Below are positions 8,210-17,639 of a stretch of 64,000 nucleotides of DNA, in pieces (position 1 is the stretch's first letter; each line of letters begins with the position of its first letter). The position numbers and the translations under genes were made by a program. This DNA is from Pseudalkalibacillus hwajinpoensis (GTDB lineage: Bacteria > Bacillota > Bacilli > Bacillales > Guptibacillaceae): positions 1,568,599 through 1,632,598 of the forward strand of contig NZ_JADFCM010000001.1 in assembly GCF_015234585.1 (NCBI RefSeq), given 5' to 3'. Below the pieces are notes generated by a model. That model had not been told where the DNA came from, searched no databases, and saw nothing but the letters and a program-made list of their open reading frames with translations.

Positions 8210-10491
8210 TGAAAGGGAATTTGTGGGTCATAGCAGCTGCTGCATTCATTGGCGTAATGAGTGTCAATTTTTCAGGCGCCTTTTTTGTATTATTTGTAGT
8301 ATTACTATGGTTATGGAAGGGCAAGCGGAAGCTATTAATGCTGTTAGTTTGCCTAACCTTCATTCTTTTCTTTAGTTATACAATTATTGTAAATATTTTT
8401 AATGTAACATCTTTAAAGGAAGGGCCAAGTATTATTTTAGGAACCATTTCGTCAATACCAGAAATTGATGGCGATTTTATGTCTTTTGAACTAAAGACTG
8501 AAACAGAGAAATTGAAGGTCAATTATTACATTTCCTCTATACAAGAAAAAAATGAAGTAGAGCAATTAGAAGTTGGTTATACATGTTACCTTTCTGGATC
8601 GCTAGAGCCTCCATCCCCCCTCAGAGTTCCCTCTTTATTTGATTATGAGCGTTATCTTTATTACCAAAACATTCATTGGATTTATGAACTAAAAGCAAAG
8701 CCTGAATGTCACCAATTATCAAAGTCATTTTTTTCTTTAGTTCAGCAATCTCGTCAAAATGTTTTATCGACCATTGTTTCAGAATACCCAGCTCGCCTTC
8801 ATGGATTGGCTGCTTCTTTGTTAATAGGCGAACGAAGCCTATTACCAGATGAAGTTGAGGAAGCTTATCAAGTTTTAGGATTAAGTCATGTTCTGGCTGT
8901 TTCGGGGTTACACGTTGGCGTTGTGGGAGGGGTGTTCTTTTGGTTGTTTATCCGTTTAGGACTAACCAGAGAAAAAGCGTATACTTCACTCATTGTATTT
9001 TATCCGATTTACATGACTCTAACAGGATGTGCTCCTTCTGTTATGAGAGCTTCATTAATGGCTATGCTAGTTGTCATCAGCTTGCGGCTAAAGTTAAATG
9101 TCAATCCGCTTGATGGCGTTTCATTCGCTTGTGTGGTTATTTTATCTGTAAACCCATATTACGCCTACCATATTGGATTTCAGCTTTCTTTTCTCATTGC
9201 GTTTGCTTTAATTGTTTCTTCCAAATCGATCATTAATCGATCAACTCATCCATTCGCTCAGCTTCTTTCTCTTTCTGTTCTCCCTCAAATTATTTCATTC
9301 CCCGTTGTTATTTATCACTTTCATCAAATTTCCATTCTAAGTCTTGGATTAAACCTCATCTATGTTCCAATTATTTCAGTCATTGTATTACCAGGTTTGA
9401 TGCTTACCTTTCTATTGCATTTCCTCCACTTACATTTTCTTTTTCAATTTATTTCTGAAATTCTCGCTTTTTTTATAGATCATATTCATACTTTCTTTGT
9501 ATTTATTGCAGGTAAGGATACGATTGTTGTATTCGGGAAAATATCAGCCGTAACGCTCATTGTCTCATTAGGCGTAAGTATTGTTATTTTGCTTTTGTGG
9601 GAGCGTGGAAATGTTCTCTTAGGCGGAACTTTGTGGAGTGTATTTTGCATCGTATTATACGTTATGCCTTATTTGAATCCATATGGAGAAGTGTCGTTTA
9701 TTGACGTGGGTCAAGGAGATAGTATATTGATTACATTGCCTTTTCAAAGGCAGGTTATCTTAATTGATACAGGAGGAAGACCGATGTATGGCAATGAGGA
9801 AGAGTGGCAAAAAAGAGCTTCATCATTTGATATAGGAGGTGATGTAGTTCTTCCATATATCAAGTCTAAAGGAATTCGTGCCGTTGATTTGTTAATTTTG
9901 ACACATGGGGATTATGATCATGCGGGGGGAGCCAAAGAGTTGCTGGAAGGGGTCACTGTAAGAAGGTTATTACTCGATCACAGCACAGAACAAACGGCAT
10001 TAGAAAAAGAGTTGATTCATATTGCGAAAGAAGGAGGGACCACTATTTCTTTAGCGGAGGCGGGGCAATCATGGTCTCTGAATGACGCTCAATTTACAAT
10101 TTTTCAGGCTTTAGAGAAAGCAGAAGAGAACGACGGTAGCATTATACTTCATGCACGACTAGGGGGATATAGTTGGCTATTTACAGGAGATCTGGAAGAA
10201 GAGGGAGAACGTCAACTGCTTTCAAGTGGTTACCTCAGAGAAATCGATGTACTAAAAGTAGGGCATCATGGAAGCCCTACATCCAGCTCTAAAGAGTTTA
10301 TTGAGCATTTATCACCTAAGCTTTCGATTATTTCAGTTGGTGTAAATAATCGATATGGTCATCCAAACGAAGAAGTTTTGAAAAGGTATGAAGAACTTCA
10401 TATTCCAGTCTTCAGAACAGATGAGAATGGCACGGTGAGATACATCTTTAGAAACAACAAAATTGGAAGGTGGTCTGTGATGTTAAATTGA
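8209..10491 (+). CDS. comEC: ComEC, DNA uptake channel with metallo-beta-lactamase domain
   Basis: This 760-residue polytopic membrane protein carries single-stranded DNA into the cell. The order is N-terminal membrane helices, an extracellular OB-like domain, the central competence domain with many helices (HVLAVSGLHVG motif), and a C-terminal beta-lactamase-like domain. That last domain has DVGQGDS near residue 501 and the metal-binding HGDYDHAGG near 565, with GHHGS later. It is translationally coupled to comEB, and its stop codon lies just before a hairpin terminator. Confidence 0.95.
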   Translation: MKGNLWVIAAAAFIGVMSVNFSGAFFVLFVVLLWLWKGKRKLLMLLVCLTFILFFSYTIIVNIFNVTSLKEGPSIILGTISSIPEIDGDFMSFELKTETEKLKVNYYISSIQEKNEVEQLEVGYTCYLSGSLEPPSPLRVPSLFDYERYLYYQNIHWIYELKAKPECHQLSKSFFSLVQQSRQNVLSTIVSEYPARLHGLAASLLIGERSLLPDEVEEAYQVLGLSHVLAVSGLHVGVVGGVFFWLFIRLGLTREKAYTSLIVFYPIYMTLTGCAPSVMRASLMAMLVVISLRLKLNVNPLDGVSFACVVILSVNPYYAYHIGFQLSFLIAFALIVSSKSIINRSTHPFAQLLSLSVLPQIISFPVVIYHFHQISILSLGLNLIYVPIISVIVLPGLMLTFLLHFLHLHFLFQFISEILAFFIDHIHTFFVFIAGKDTIVVFGKISAVTLIVSLGVSIVILLLWERGNVLLGGTLWSVFCIVLYVMPYLNPYGEVSFIDVGQGDSILITLPFQRQVILIDTGGRPMYGNEEEWQKRASSFDIGGDVVLPYIKSKGIRAVDLLILTHGDYDHAGGAKELLEGVTVRRLLLDHSTEQTALEKELIHIAKEGGTTISLAEAGQSWSLNDAQFTIFQALEKAEENDGSIILHARLGGYSWLFTGDLEEEGERQLLSSGYLREIDVLKVGHHGSPTSSSKEFIEHLSPKLSIISVGVNNRYGHPNEEVLKRYEELHIPVFRTDENGTVRYIFRNNKIGRWSVMLN

Positions 10492-10518
10492 AAATAGACT
10501 GCCTGGGGCAGTCTATTT
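10492..10518. terminator. Hairpin between comEC and yqzM
   Basis: Twelve-base arms (492-503 and 507-518 of the 10 kb block) enclose a three-base loop. On the reverse strand the hairpin is followed by TTTTC. It overlaps the yqzM stop codon. Confidence 0.75.
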
Positions 10519-10648
10519 AGCCTAGCGCTTTAATAATTACAGCCGTGAAGAAAATGATGGAAAAGAATAAAAATGGTACTGCAAAGCCAACAGCTGATTG
10601 AACAGCGTCGTTCTCCTTAGCTTGAACATCTTTTTCGAACTCGTTCAT
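10517..10648 (-). CDS. yqzM: YqzM, small membrane protein
   Basis: This 43-residue protein starts MNEFEKDVQAKENDAVQSAV and continues with a single hydrophobic helix (GFAVPFLFFSIIFFTAVII). The charged N-terminal half followed by one membrane segment, and the position between comEC and holA, match B. subtilis YqzM. GGAGGG precedes the ATG. Its function is unknown. Confidence 0.85.
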   Translation of the reverse strand: MNEFEKDVQAKENDAVQSAVGFAVPFLFFSIIFFTAVIIKALG

Positions 10649-10859
10649 TTGCCTTCCCTCCTGCTTCCCCAATAGTATTCACTGTTAACTACCTATGTAG
10701 TCTTTATGTAGGGGTTTTCCTTTAAATGTACATTTCAAACAATATTGTATCATGTATTATTCCCTATGTCTTTATTATCCATGAACTGTTTAAGTTTTTA
10801 ATGAACGTAATTTATGCGAAAAAATCACTCCCTTTCCTGTAAAGAGTTGTCACCCATAC

Positions 10860-10985
10860 TTTAACTTTGCATAGGATATCCTATCTACTACACACCGAAC
10901 ATCGTTGCTTGGTAAGAGTCCTAGGCCTTACGGAGTAGCGTTTACTATAAATGGGAGGCTGGTTGTAGCAGCCGGCTTCCCTTTT
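10860..10985 (+). ncRNA. Candidate small structured RNA or holA leader ending in a terminator
   Basis: The 403-base gap between yqzM and holA contains no open reading frame. It does contain a 14-base perfect palindrome (10871-10884). Next comes a hairpin with outer arms 10903-10909 and 10934-10940 and inner arms 10912-10916 and 10927-10931, whose ten-base loop holds the self-complementary CCTAGG. A second hairpin (arms 10953-10962 and 10972-10981) is followed by TTTT and resembles an intrinsic terminator. I do not recognise the family. The 5' end and promoter are uncertain; a TTGTCA at 10847 lacks a well-placed -10. Confidence 0.45.
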
Positions 10986-11051
10986 CTACTTGCCAACTTT
11001 GTTGTCTGCTATTAGGATAGGAATGGACGAATAAAATCGAGGTGTACATAA

Positions 11052-12074
11052 ATGTCCATTTCAGACTTAAAAAAGAAAATCAAACAGAACAAGTTAGATC
11101 CACTATATCTCTTAACAGGAACAGAAGCTTTCCTAATTGATGAGCTGCAAAAAATGATCATTGAACAGGCGCTACCTGAAGAGGAAAGAGAATTTGGGCT
11201 TGCTTATTATGATTTAAACGAAACACCTGTACAAGCTGCCGTAGAAGATGCTGAAACGCTGCCGTTTCTCGGGGAGAAACGGGTGATAATAGTAAAGAAT
11301 CCATTGTTTTTAACAGCTGCTAGGGACAAAAGTAAAGTTGAGCATGATCTTGATTCCCTTCAACGATATGCTGAAAACCCTTCTCCTTTTACGATACTCA
11401 TTATTGAAGCACCTTATGAAAAGCTGGATGAGAGAAAAAAATTGGTAAAATCAATTAAGAAAGCAGGAGCCTTTGTGAAAGCTGAGGCTTTACAAGAAAG
11501 TCATCTTGGAGACTGGCTTCAGCAACGAGCAAAAGAGAATGGTGTTACATTTGACCAGGAAGGCGAAGAGAGGCTTGTTCAATTAACAGGTAGTCATTTG
11601 ATGTTATTGCAGCAGGAAATTGATAAAATGGCTCTATACGTTGGTGAGGGTGGAGTTGTCAATGCGGAGGTTGTTGATCTCCTTGTTGCAAGAACATTAG
11701 AAAATGATATTTTTGCGCTAATAGACCGGATTGTTAGAAAAGATCTAGATAAAGCCTTTCGTATTTTATATGATTTATTAAAAATAAATGAAGAACCAAT
11801 CAAAATTCTTTCTTTAATCGGCAGGCAGTTTCGAATTATATACCAGGTTAGTGAACTTTCTAAGCGAGGTTATGGTCAAAAGCAAATGGCTTCGACACTT
11901 AAATTGCATCCTTACGCAGTTAAGATTGCACAGCAGCAAACTCGAAGTTTTCATGAAGAAAAGTTGCGTTTTATTATAGACCAAATCGCAGAATCGGATT
12001 ATGAAATGAAAACAGGTAGAATGGATAAAAAACTTATTCTTGAATTGTTAGTTACTAAAATTAAAAACACATAA
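11052..12074 (+). CDS. holA: DNA polymerase III delta subunit
   Basis: This 340-residue clamp-loader subunit opens the beta clamp during DNA replication. It has the N-terminal AAA+-like fold without a functional P-loop, and LLTGTEAFLIDE at the start. The segment with LARTLENDIFALID marks the family. GAGGTG precedes the ATG. It converges with rpsT on a shared terminator. Confidence 0.94.
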   Translation: MSISDLKKKIKQNKLDPLYLLTGTEAFLIDELQKMIIEQALPEEEREFGLAYYDLNETPVQAAVEDAETLPFLGEKRVIIVKNPLFLTAARDKSKVEHDLDSLQRYAENPSPFTILIIEAPYEKLDERKKLVKSIKKAGAFVKAEALQESHLGDWLQQRAKENGVTFDQEGEERLVQLTGSHLMLLQQEIDKMALYVGEGGVVNAEVVDLLVARTLENDIFALIDRIVRKDLDKAFRILYDLLKINEEPIKILSLIGRQFRIIYQVSELSKRGYGQKQMASTLKLHPYAVKIAQQQTRSFHEEKLRFIIDQIAESDYEMKTGRMDKKLILELLVTKIKNT

Positions 12075-12075
12075 A

Positions 12076-12105
12076 AAAAGCTGTTGGGTTGCCCCAACAG
12101 CTTTT
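12076..12105. terminator. Bidirectional terminator between holA and rpsT
   Basis: Thirteen-base arms (12076-12088 and 12093-12105) surround a four-base loop. The T run is strongest for the reverse-strand rpsT transcript. Confidence 0.88.
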
Positions 12106-12120
12106 AACGTTTTTAAGGAA

Positions 12121-12387
12121 TTACGCTGAAATCTCGTTGTACATTTTAGTTAGACGAGATTTTTTACGTGCTACTGTGTTTCTATGAATGATTCCTTTAT
12201 CAGCAGCTTTGTCGATGCGCTTAGAAGCTTGGTTAAGAGCTGTTTTCGCAGCTTCAACGTCTTTTGCTTCAACTTTCGCTTCAAAAGTCTTGATTGCAGA
12301 ACGCATTTCAGATTTGAAAGCGAGGTTATTAGCGCGACGATCAGATTGAGTTCTAACGCGTTTAACCGCAGATTTAATATTTGGCAT
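12121..12387 (-). CDS. rpsT: 30S ribosomal protein S20
   Basis: This 88-residue, lysine- and arginine-rich helical protein binds 16S rRNA in the body of the small subunit. MPNIKSAVKRVRT and the C-terminal HRNTVARKKSRL are diagnostic. The ATG at 12387 follows GGAGGTGA, while an upstream in-frame ATG would lie within the binding site. It is a single-gene unit facing away from gpr. Confidence 0.97.
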   Translation of the reverse strand: MPNIKSAVKRVRTQSDRRANNLAFKSEMRSAIKTFEAKVEAKDVEAAKTALNQASKRIDKAADKGIIHRNTVARKKSRLTKMYNEISA

Positions 12388-12449
12388 ACCTTTCACCTCC
12401 TTGCAAGGCTTAACAATTCCATGTCATATCCGTGCATAGAACAAGAAAC

Positions 12450-12478
12450 ATTCTATCAAATAGCACAATGAATTGCAA
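12450..12478 (-). promoter_or_regulatory. Likely sigma-A promoter of rpsT
   Basis: On the reverse strand, TTGCAA (12473-12478) and TAGAAT (12450-12455) are separated by 17 bases, about 60 bases upstream of the rpsT start. Confidence 0.55.
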
Positions 12479-12543
12479 TAGAGAATGAAAACCTTATTTC
12501 AGGGTTACGCTAACATGTAACAGATAGAATGAGAGGTGATCTG

Positions 12544-13662
12544 ATGGGATTCGTTGATCTAGAAAAATATCAGGTGAGAACAGATCTTGCGGTTGAAGCG
12601 CAAGAAATGGTGAAAGAGAAAAAAGCAAAAAGCATGAAAGAAGATAAGCCTGATGGGCTTAAAGGCGTTATTGTGAAAGAAAGAAATGAAAAGGGAGTAA
12701 ATATTACAACCGTTGAAGTGACAGAAGAGGGTGAGAAAGAGATAGGTAAAAAAGCAGGTCATTATCTTACCTTCGAGGTACAGGGAATTCGTCGAAAAGA
12801 CTCTGCTCTTCAACAAACCGTTCAGGATGTCTTTGCTCATGAATTTGCGGCTTTCCTTAAACATCAGAATATTGCGAAAGAAGCGAGTTGTCTTATTGTT
12901 GGGCTCGGCAATTGGAATGTTACCCCAGATTCACTAGGGCCATTAGTTGTTTCAAATTTGCTCATTACAAACCACTTATTTGAGCTTCAACCAGAAACCG
13001 TTTCAGAAGGGTTTCGCCCTGTAAGCGCAATTACTCCAGGTGTCATGGGGGTAACCGGGATTGAAACGAGCGATATTATACACGGGGTTATTGAAAAAGC
13101 TAAGCCGGATTTCGTGATTGCAATTGATGCGCTTGCTTCAAGATCAATCGAGCGTGTAAATACAACTATACAAATTTCTGATACAGGAATCCATCCAGGT
13201 TCAGGTGTAGGAAATAAGCGTAAGGAGCTAAGCTTTGATACACTCGGCATACCAGTAATAGCGATTGGCATACCAACAGTTGTTGACGCTGTCTCTATAA
13301 CGAGCGATACGATTGATTTTATTTTGAAACATTTTGGAAGAGAGTTGAAGGAAAAAGGAAAGCCATCGAAATCATTAGCTCCTGCGGGAATGACTTTCGG
13401 AGAAAGAAAAACATATACTGAGGATGATCTCCCGGATGCAGAGAAAAGACAAACATTTCTTGGTATGATTGGTACGCTAGAAGATGAAGAAAAACGTAAT
13501 TTAATCAGAGAGGTTCTTGCTCCTATGGGACACAACTTAATGGTTACACCTAAAGAAGTAGATGTTTTTATAGAAGATATGGCGAATGTCATATCTGGAG
13601 GGCTTAATAGCTGCCTTCATGGTGAAGTAAACCAACAAAACAGTGGAATGTATACCCATTGA
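12544..13662 (+). CDS. gpr: Germination protease GPR
   Basis: This 372-residue aspartic-like protease of the M63/A25 type degrades small acid-soluble spore proteins at germination. It is made as a zymogen, and an N-terminal propeptide ending near VRTDLAVEA precedes the mature enzyme. The segment [14 protein letters not shown] is characteristic. The ATG at 12544 is preferred because GAGAGGTGAT is just upstream. A GAATG and a TACGCTA 18 bases apart (12483-12512) weakly resemble a forespore sigma-G promoter. In B. subtilis spoIIP follows gpr; here it does not. Confidence 0.95.
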   Translation: MGFVDLEKYQVRTDLAVEAQEMVKEKKAKSMKEDKPDGLKGVIVKERNEKGVNITTVEVTEEGEKEIGKKAGHYLTFEVQGIRRKDSALQQTVQDVFAHEFAAFLKHQNIAKEASCLIVGLGNWNVTPDSLGPLVVSNLLITNHLFELQPETVSEGFRPVSAITPGVMGVTGIETSDIIHGVIEKAKPDFVIAIDALASRSIERVNTTIQISDTGIHPGSGVGNKRKELSFDTLGIPVIAIGIPTVVDAVSITSDTIDFILKHFGRELKEKGKPSKSLAPAGMTFGERKTYTEDDLPDAEKRQTFLGMIGTLEDEEKRNLIREVLAPMGHNLMVTPKEVDVFIEDMANVISGGLNSCLHGEVNQQNSGMYTH

Positions 13663-13729
13663 GTATATTTTGGTTTTTTTTGCATAGGTATTACTGAAGG
13701 ACGAGCTATTTCAGGAAGGGGCCGAAGTG

Positions 13730-14080
13730 ATGGCATCTTTTTTTCTTAAATGTTTTCTTCTTGTTTCATTGCTTTTGTTTGGTGTGCTTCTTGGAATGGA
13801 ACAAGCTTCTAGAAATATGAATCATATGCAGGATCATGAGAGTACTGGAGCTTTTCAAATCAAGACTGCATCCAATGGTGTTGAAGCTGAAATTTTAGGA
13901 ACATCCATTACACAAAGCGATCTCCAAAATAAACAAGAAACGTTAGAAGGTGCAAATGAATTTAATGTGCTAGGAGACCTCGGTTCAAAGCTTAGTAACT
14001 GGTTATCAGCATTAATCAAAACCCTTTTAGCGTTTGTATTCACATTAATTACGACATTTCTTTCCTTTTTTCAATCATAA
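13730..14080 (+). CDS. yqxA: YqxA family protein (DUF3679)
   Basis: This 116-residue protein has an N-terminal hydrophobic segment (FFLKCFLLVSLLLFGVLLGME) cleaved or anchored near residue 20. A polar middle follows, then a strongly hydrophobic C-terminus. The GMEQAS signature after the first helix is typical of YqxA. It is sporulation-associated by context, with unknown function. The ATG at 13730 follows AGGAAGGGG; a GTG at 13727 is also possible. It lies 67 bases after gpr, where B. subtilis has spoIIP between them. Confidence 0.8.
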   Translation: MASFFLKCFLLVSLLLFGVLLGMEQASRNMNHMQDHESTGAFQIKTASNGVEAEILGTSITQSDLQNKQETLEGANEFNVLGDLGSKLSNWLSALIKTLLAFVFTLITTFLSFFQS

Positions 14081-14106
14081 AGGTCGCATTTGCGGCCTTT
14101 TTTAAA
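14080..14106 (+). terminator. Terminator after yqxA
   Basis: An imperfect hairpin (AAGGtCGC and GCGgCCTT arms around ATTT) is followed by six T residues. Confidence 0.75.
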
Positions 14107-14274
14107 TTATTGGCTATGTTAAAAATCGAGAATCGAAAGTATAAGCTAACAAAGCTAAGTTATTTTATATATTATTTGAGTCTTGAAAGGTCACAGAGTG
14201 TTATTCTTTCTTGTAAAAAAAGAGAGGAATTTCTAAGAGAAATTCATAGTCTATGTAAATGGGTGGATTCCGGA

Positions 14275-14303
14275 TTGAATCTGGACAGCGGTATTGCTAT
14301 AAT
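14275..14303 (+). promoter_or_regulatory. Sigma-A promoter of lepA
   Basis: TTGAAT (14275-14280) and a perfect TATAAT (14298-14303) are separated by 17 bases, 37 bases before the lepA ATG. The preceding 170 bases hold no supported gene. Confidence 0.85.
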
Positions 14304-14340
14304 CTATACTAGCGTAGTTTCGCCTTAGGAGTGATTGTAG

Positions 14341-16173
14341 ATGAACCTTGAAGAAAAATTGAAAAGACAGTCCAGGATTCGAAATTTTTCCATTATTGCT
14401 CATATCGACCATGGAAAATCGACTCTTGCAGACCGCATATTAGAACGGACAGGTGCGTTAACTGACCGTGAAATGAAAGCTCAAACGCTCGATGCGATGG
14501 ATCTCGAACGTGAAAGAGGAATTACGATTAAACTGAATTCTGTTCAGCTTACTTATACAGCGAAAGATGGAGAAGAGTACATTTTTCATTTAATCGATAC
14601 ACCAGGACATGTCGACTTCTCTTATGAAGTATCTAGGAGCCTGGCAGCTTGTGAAGGAGCATTATTAATTGTTGATGCAGCACAGGGAATTGAAGCTCAA
14701 ACGCTAGCGAACGTTTACCTTGCTCTTGATAATGATTTAGAAATCCTTCCAGTTATTAATAAGATCGATTTACCGAGTGCTGAGCCTGAACGAGTGAGGC
14801 AAGAAGTAGAAGATGTAATTGGTTTGGATGCTTCTGACGCAGTGCTTGCTTCAGCTAAGTCTGGAATTGGTATAGAAGACATTCTAGAACAAATTGTGGA
14901 GAAAGTACCCGCGCCACAAGGAGATCCTGAAGGGCCGCTTCAAGCGCTTATCTTTGATTCTCTTTATGATCCATATAGGGGAGTAGTTGCTTATATTCGA
15001 ATAACAGAGGGATCTGTTAAGGTCGGCGATAAGATCCGTATGATGGCGACAGGTAAAGAATTTGAAGTAAATGAGCTTGGCGTGTTTAATCCTAAGCCGG
15101 TATCTAAGAAAGAACTTTCTGTCGGCGATGTTGGTTTCCTTACTGCAGCGATTAAGAATGTGGGAGATTCACGTGTAGGTGATACAATTACAGCTGTGAA
15201 AAATCCTGCTGCAACTCCTCTGCCTGGTTATCGGAGAATGAATCCAATGGTATACTGTGGTCTTTATCCAGTAGACTCAGCGCAATACAATGATCTCCGT
15301 GAGGCTCTTGAACGTCTTGAGTTAAACGATTCTTCGCTTCAATACGAAGCAGAAACTTCTCAGGCCCTCGGCTTTGGTTTCCGCTGTGGTTTCCTTGGAC
15401 TTCTTCATATGGAAATCGTGCAGGAGCGGATTGAACGAGAATTTAACATTGATTTGATTACGACGGCTCCGAGTGTTATTTATCAAGTTAAACTAACAGA
15501 CGGAGAAGAAGTGATTATCGATAACCCTGCAATGATGCCTGATGCGCAATCTATTGCGGAAGTGCAAGAACCATATGTAAAGGCGACAATTATGTCACCT
15601 AATGATTATGTCGGTGCTATTATGGAATTATGTCAAGGTAAACGCGGTGACTTTATCGATATGCAATATATGGATGAAAGTCGTGTGAATATTGTTTATC
15701 ATATTCCTCTTTCCGAAATTGTTTATGATTTCTTTGATCAATTGAAGTCAAGTACGAAAGGCTATGCGTCCTTCGACTACGAATTAATTGGTTATAGAGC
15801 TTCAAACCTTGTTAAAATGGACATTCTTCTTAATGGTGAGACAATTGATGCTCTATCCATTATCGTTCACAGAGACTTTGCCTATGATCGTGGTAAAGAC
15901 ATTACTGAGACATTGAAAGACCTTATCCCAAGACAGCAATTTGAAGTCCCGATTCAGGCTTCTATTGGACAGAAAATTGTTGCCCGTTCTACAATCAAGG
16001 CTATGCGTAAAAACGTACTAGCAAAATGTTACGGTGGAGATATTTCTCGTAAGCGTAAGCTTCTTGAAAAACAAAAAGAAGGTAAGAAACGAATGAAAAC
16101 GGTAGGTAAAGTAGAAGTGCCTCAAGAAGCATTTATGGCTGTCCTCCGTCAGGATAACACGAAGAATAATTAA
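14341..16173 (+). CDS. lepA: Elongation factor 4 (LepA), ribosome-associated GTPase
   Basis: This 610-residue translational GTPase has the P-loop in AHIDHGKST (about residues 20-28), DTPGHVD, and NKIDLP. Domains II, III and V follow, with the LepA-specific C-terminal domain ending in [20 protein letters not shown]. Family members affect translation initiation and back-translocation. A sigma-A promoter lies just upstream, and a terminator separates it from hemW. Confidence 0.98.
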   Translation: MNLEEKLKRQSRIRNFSIIAHIDHGKSTLADRILERTGALTDREMKAQTLDAMDLERERGITIKLNSVQLTYTAKDGEEYIFHLIDTPGHVDFSYEVSRSLAACEGALLIVDAAQGIEAQTLANVYLALDNDLEILPVINKIDLPSAEPERVRQEVEDVIGLDASDAVLASAKSGIGIEDILEQIVEKVPAPQGDPEGPLQALIFDSLYDPYRGVVAYIRITEGSVKVGDKIRMMATGKEFEVNELGVFNPKPVSKKELSVGDVGFLTAAIKNVGDSRVGDTITAVKNPAATPLPGYRRMNPMVYCGLYPVDSAQYNDLREALERLELNDSSLQYEAETSQALGFGFRCGFLGLLHMEIVQERIEREFNIDLITTAPSVIYQVKLTDGEEVIIDNPAMMPDAQSIAEVQEPYVKATIMSPNDYVGAIMELCQGKRGDFIDMQYMDESRVNIVYHIPLSEIVYDFFDQLKSSTKGYASFDYELIGYRASNLVKMDILLNGETIDALSIIVHRDFAYDRGKDITETLKDLIPRQQFEVPIQASIGQKIVARSTIKAMRKNVLAKCYGGDISRKRKLLEKQKEGKKRMKTVGKVEVPQEAFMAVLRQDNTKNN

Positions 16174-16220
16174 GGTGCTTTAGTTGAAGTGCTGAGTTGA
16201 TTTTTATACTATGTAGGTTA

Positions 16221-16250
16221 GAAGACCGCAGAGCGTTTCTGCGGTCTTTA
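16221..16250 (+). terminator. Terminator after lepA
   Basis: Eleven-base arms beginning AAGACCGCAGA and ending TCTGCGGTCTT are followed by a short T-rich stretch, 50 bases past the lepA stop. Confidence 0.75.
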
Positions 16251-16276
16251 CATTATGCCAGAAAGCAGTGATTGAA

Positions 16277-17419
16277 ATGGTTAACGCTGTTTATTTACAC
16301 ATTCCGTTCTGTGACTATATATGCCACTATTGTGATTTTAATAAAGTTTTTATGCAAGGTCAGCCTGTGGATGACTATTTAGCTCATATGGATACTGAAA
16401 TGAAAAATACATTGGAGCGATTCCCGACCAATCGAATAGACACAATATTTGTAGGTGGAGGAACACCTACAGCGTTAAATGAAGCGCAGCTTGAGCGCTT
16501 TTTAAAAGACGTTCAAGAACGCTTTGGTCCGTATGTATCCGAGCACCTCGAGTTTTCAATGGAGGCAAATCCTGGGAGTGTCACACCTGAGAAGCTTCGA
16601 ATTATGAAGAAGTACGGTGTGAATCGATTAAGTATCGGAGCTCAGGCATTCCAAGATACGCTTCTAAACAAGCTTGGCAGAGGTCATTCCGTTGAAGAAA
16701 TCGGAGAAATTGTTCAGATGGCTCAGAGTGAGGGCTTTGTTAACCTCTCACTGGATCTGATGTTCGGATTACCAGAACAAACTATTGAACAATTCTCAGA
16801 GTCGATTACAAAAGCAATTGAATTAGGGATTACTCATATTTCTTCTTATTCCTTGCAGGTAGAGAAGAAAACAGTGTTCTATAACAAATGGCGTAAAGGA
16901 GAATTACCTCTTCCAACGGAAGAAGCTGAAGCTGATATGTATGAGCTTCTAATGAAACGCCTTGAGGAAGCTGGTCTTTTGCAGTATGAGATTAGTAACT
17001 TCGCAAAGCCTGGATACGAGAGCCGACACAACATAACGTACTGGAAGAATAATGAGTACTATGGAATAGGTGCGGGTGCTCACAGCTATATTGATGGGGT
17101 ACGACGAGCAAATGCTGGTCCGCTTAAGCAATATATGACTAAAATAGATGAGAACAAGTTTCCGTATATGGATGACAATGTTCTAACGAAAAACGAACGA
17201 ATGGAAGAAGAAATGTTTATGGGCCTTCGAATGAGAGAGGGCGTTTCAAAAGAGACGTTTAAGTATAAATTTAATCAGTCGATTGAGGAAGTTTTTAGTG
17301 AGCAAATTGAAAAGTTAGTCCGAAGCGACCTCTTGAAAGATACTGGATCACATATTGCATTGACAGAGCAAGGCTTCTTTTTAGGCAATGAAGTATTTCA
17401 AGAATTTCTTGCTATCTAG
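16277..17419 (+). CDS. hemW: HemW, radical-SAM heme chaperone (HemN-like)
   Basis: This 380-residue protein has the radical-SAM cysteines C12, C16 and C19 in FCDYICHYC. A later RHNITYW contains the HNxxYW signature, which separates heme-binding HemW from the oxygen-independent coproporphyrinogen oxidase HemN. The proposed role is heme delivery to respiratory proteins. The ATG at 16277 has a poor ribosome binding site; a GTG nine bases upstream is an alternative. The position between lepA and hrcA matches Bacillus. Confidence 0.93.
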   Translation: MVNAVYLHIPFCDYICHYCDFNKVFMQGQPVDDYLAHMDTEMKNTLERFPTNRIDTIFVGGGTPTALNEAQLERFLKDVQERFGPYVSEHLEFSMEANPGSVTPEKLRIMKKYGVNRLSIGAQAFQDTLLNKLGRGHSVEEIGEIVQMAQSEGFVNLSLDLMFGLPEQTIEQFSESITKAIELGITHISSYSLQVEKKTVFYNKWRKGELPLPTEEAEADMYELLMKRLEEAGLLQYEISNFAKPGYESRHNITYWKNNEYYGIGAGAHSYIDGVRRANAGPLKQYMTKIDENKFPYMDDNVLTKNERMEEEMFMGLRMREGVSKETFKYKFNQSIEEVFSEQIEKLVRSDLLKDTGSHIALTEQGFFLGNEVFQEFLAI

Positions 17420-17556
17420 TGACATCGTTGTCAATAAGGCCCTTAGGTTGTTAACTAAGGTAGTGATGGTGGTCTTCAGAGTACCCCGATAAAGCGATAA
17501 TTAAGAGCCTTTCTATTGTTGGAAATGTTTAGTCACAATAATGATTAACGTAATGA

Positions 17557-17586
17557 TTGACAACTAAAATAAGTTTCTGTTACCTT
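17557..17586 (+). promoter_or_regulatory. Likely sigma-A promoter of the hrcA-dnaK operon
   Basis: A perfect -35 TTGACA (17557-17562) is followed after 18 bases by a weak -10 TACCTT (17581-17586). The CIRCE operator begins 11 bases further on, as in other HrcA-controlled operons. Upstream, 17420-17556 holds no supported gene. Confidence 0.6.
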
Positions 17587-17596
17587 ATTAATAGAT

Positions 17597-17623
17597 TTAG
17601 CACTCAGCACATTAGAGTGCTAA
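17597..17623. promoter_or_regulatory. CIRCE operator, HrcA binding site
   Basis: Perfect inverted halves TTAGCACTC (17597-17605) and GAGTGCTAA (17615-17623) are separated by nine bases. This is the exact CIRCE consensus, 16 bases before the hrcA start, and it predicts autoregulated heat-shock control of the whole operon. Confidence 0.98.
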
Positions 17624-17639
17624 CAGAGGTGATGAGGAG

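Noticed and set aside
12987..13592. 201-codon reverse frame inside gpr
   Set aside because: It lies entirely within gpr, which has clear family motifs. It is a codon-bias shadow.
14110..14328. 72-codon open frame from a TTG between yqxA and lepA
   Set aside because: It has no ribosome binding site, begins directly after the yqxA terminator, and contains the lepA promoter near its end.
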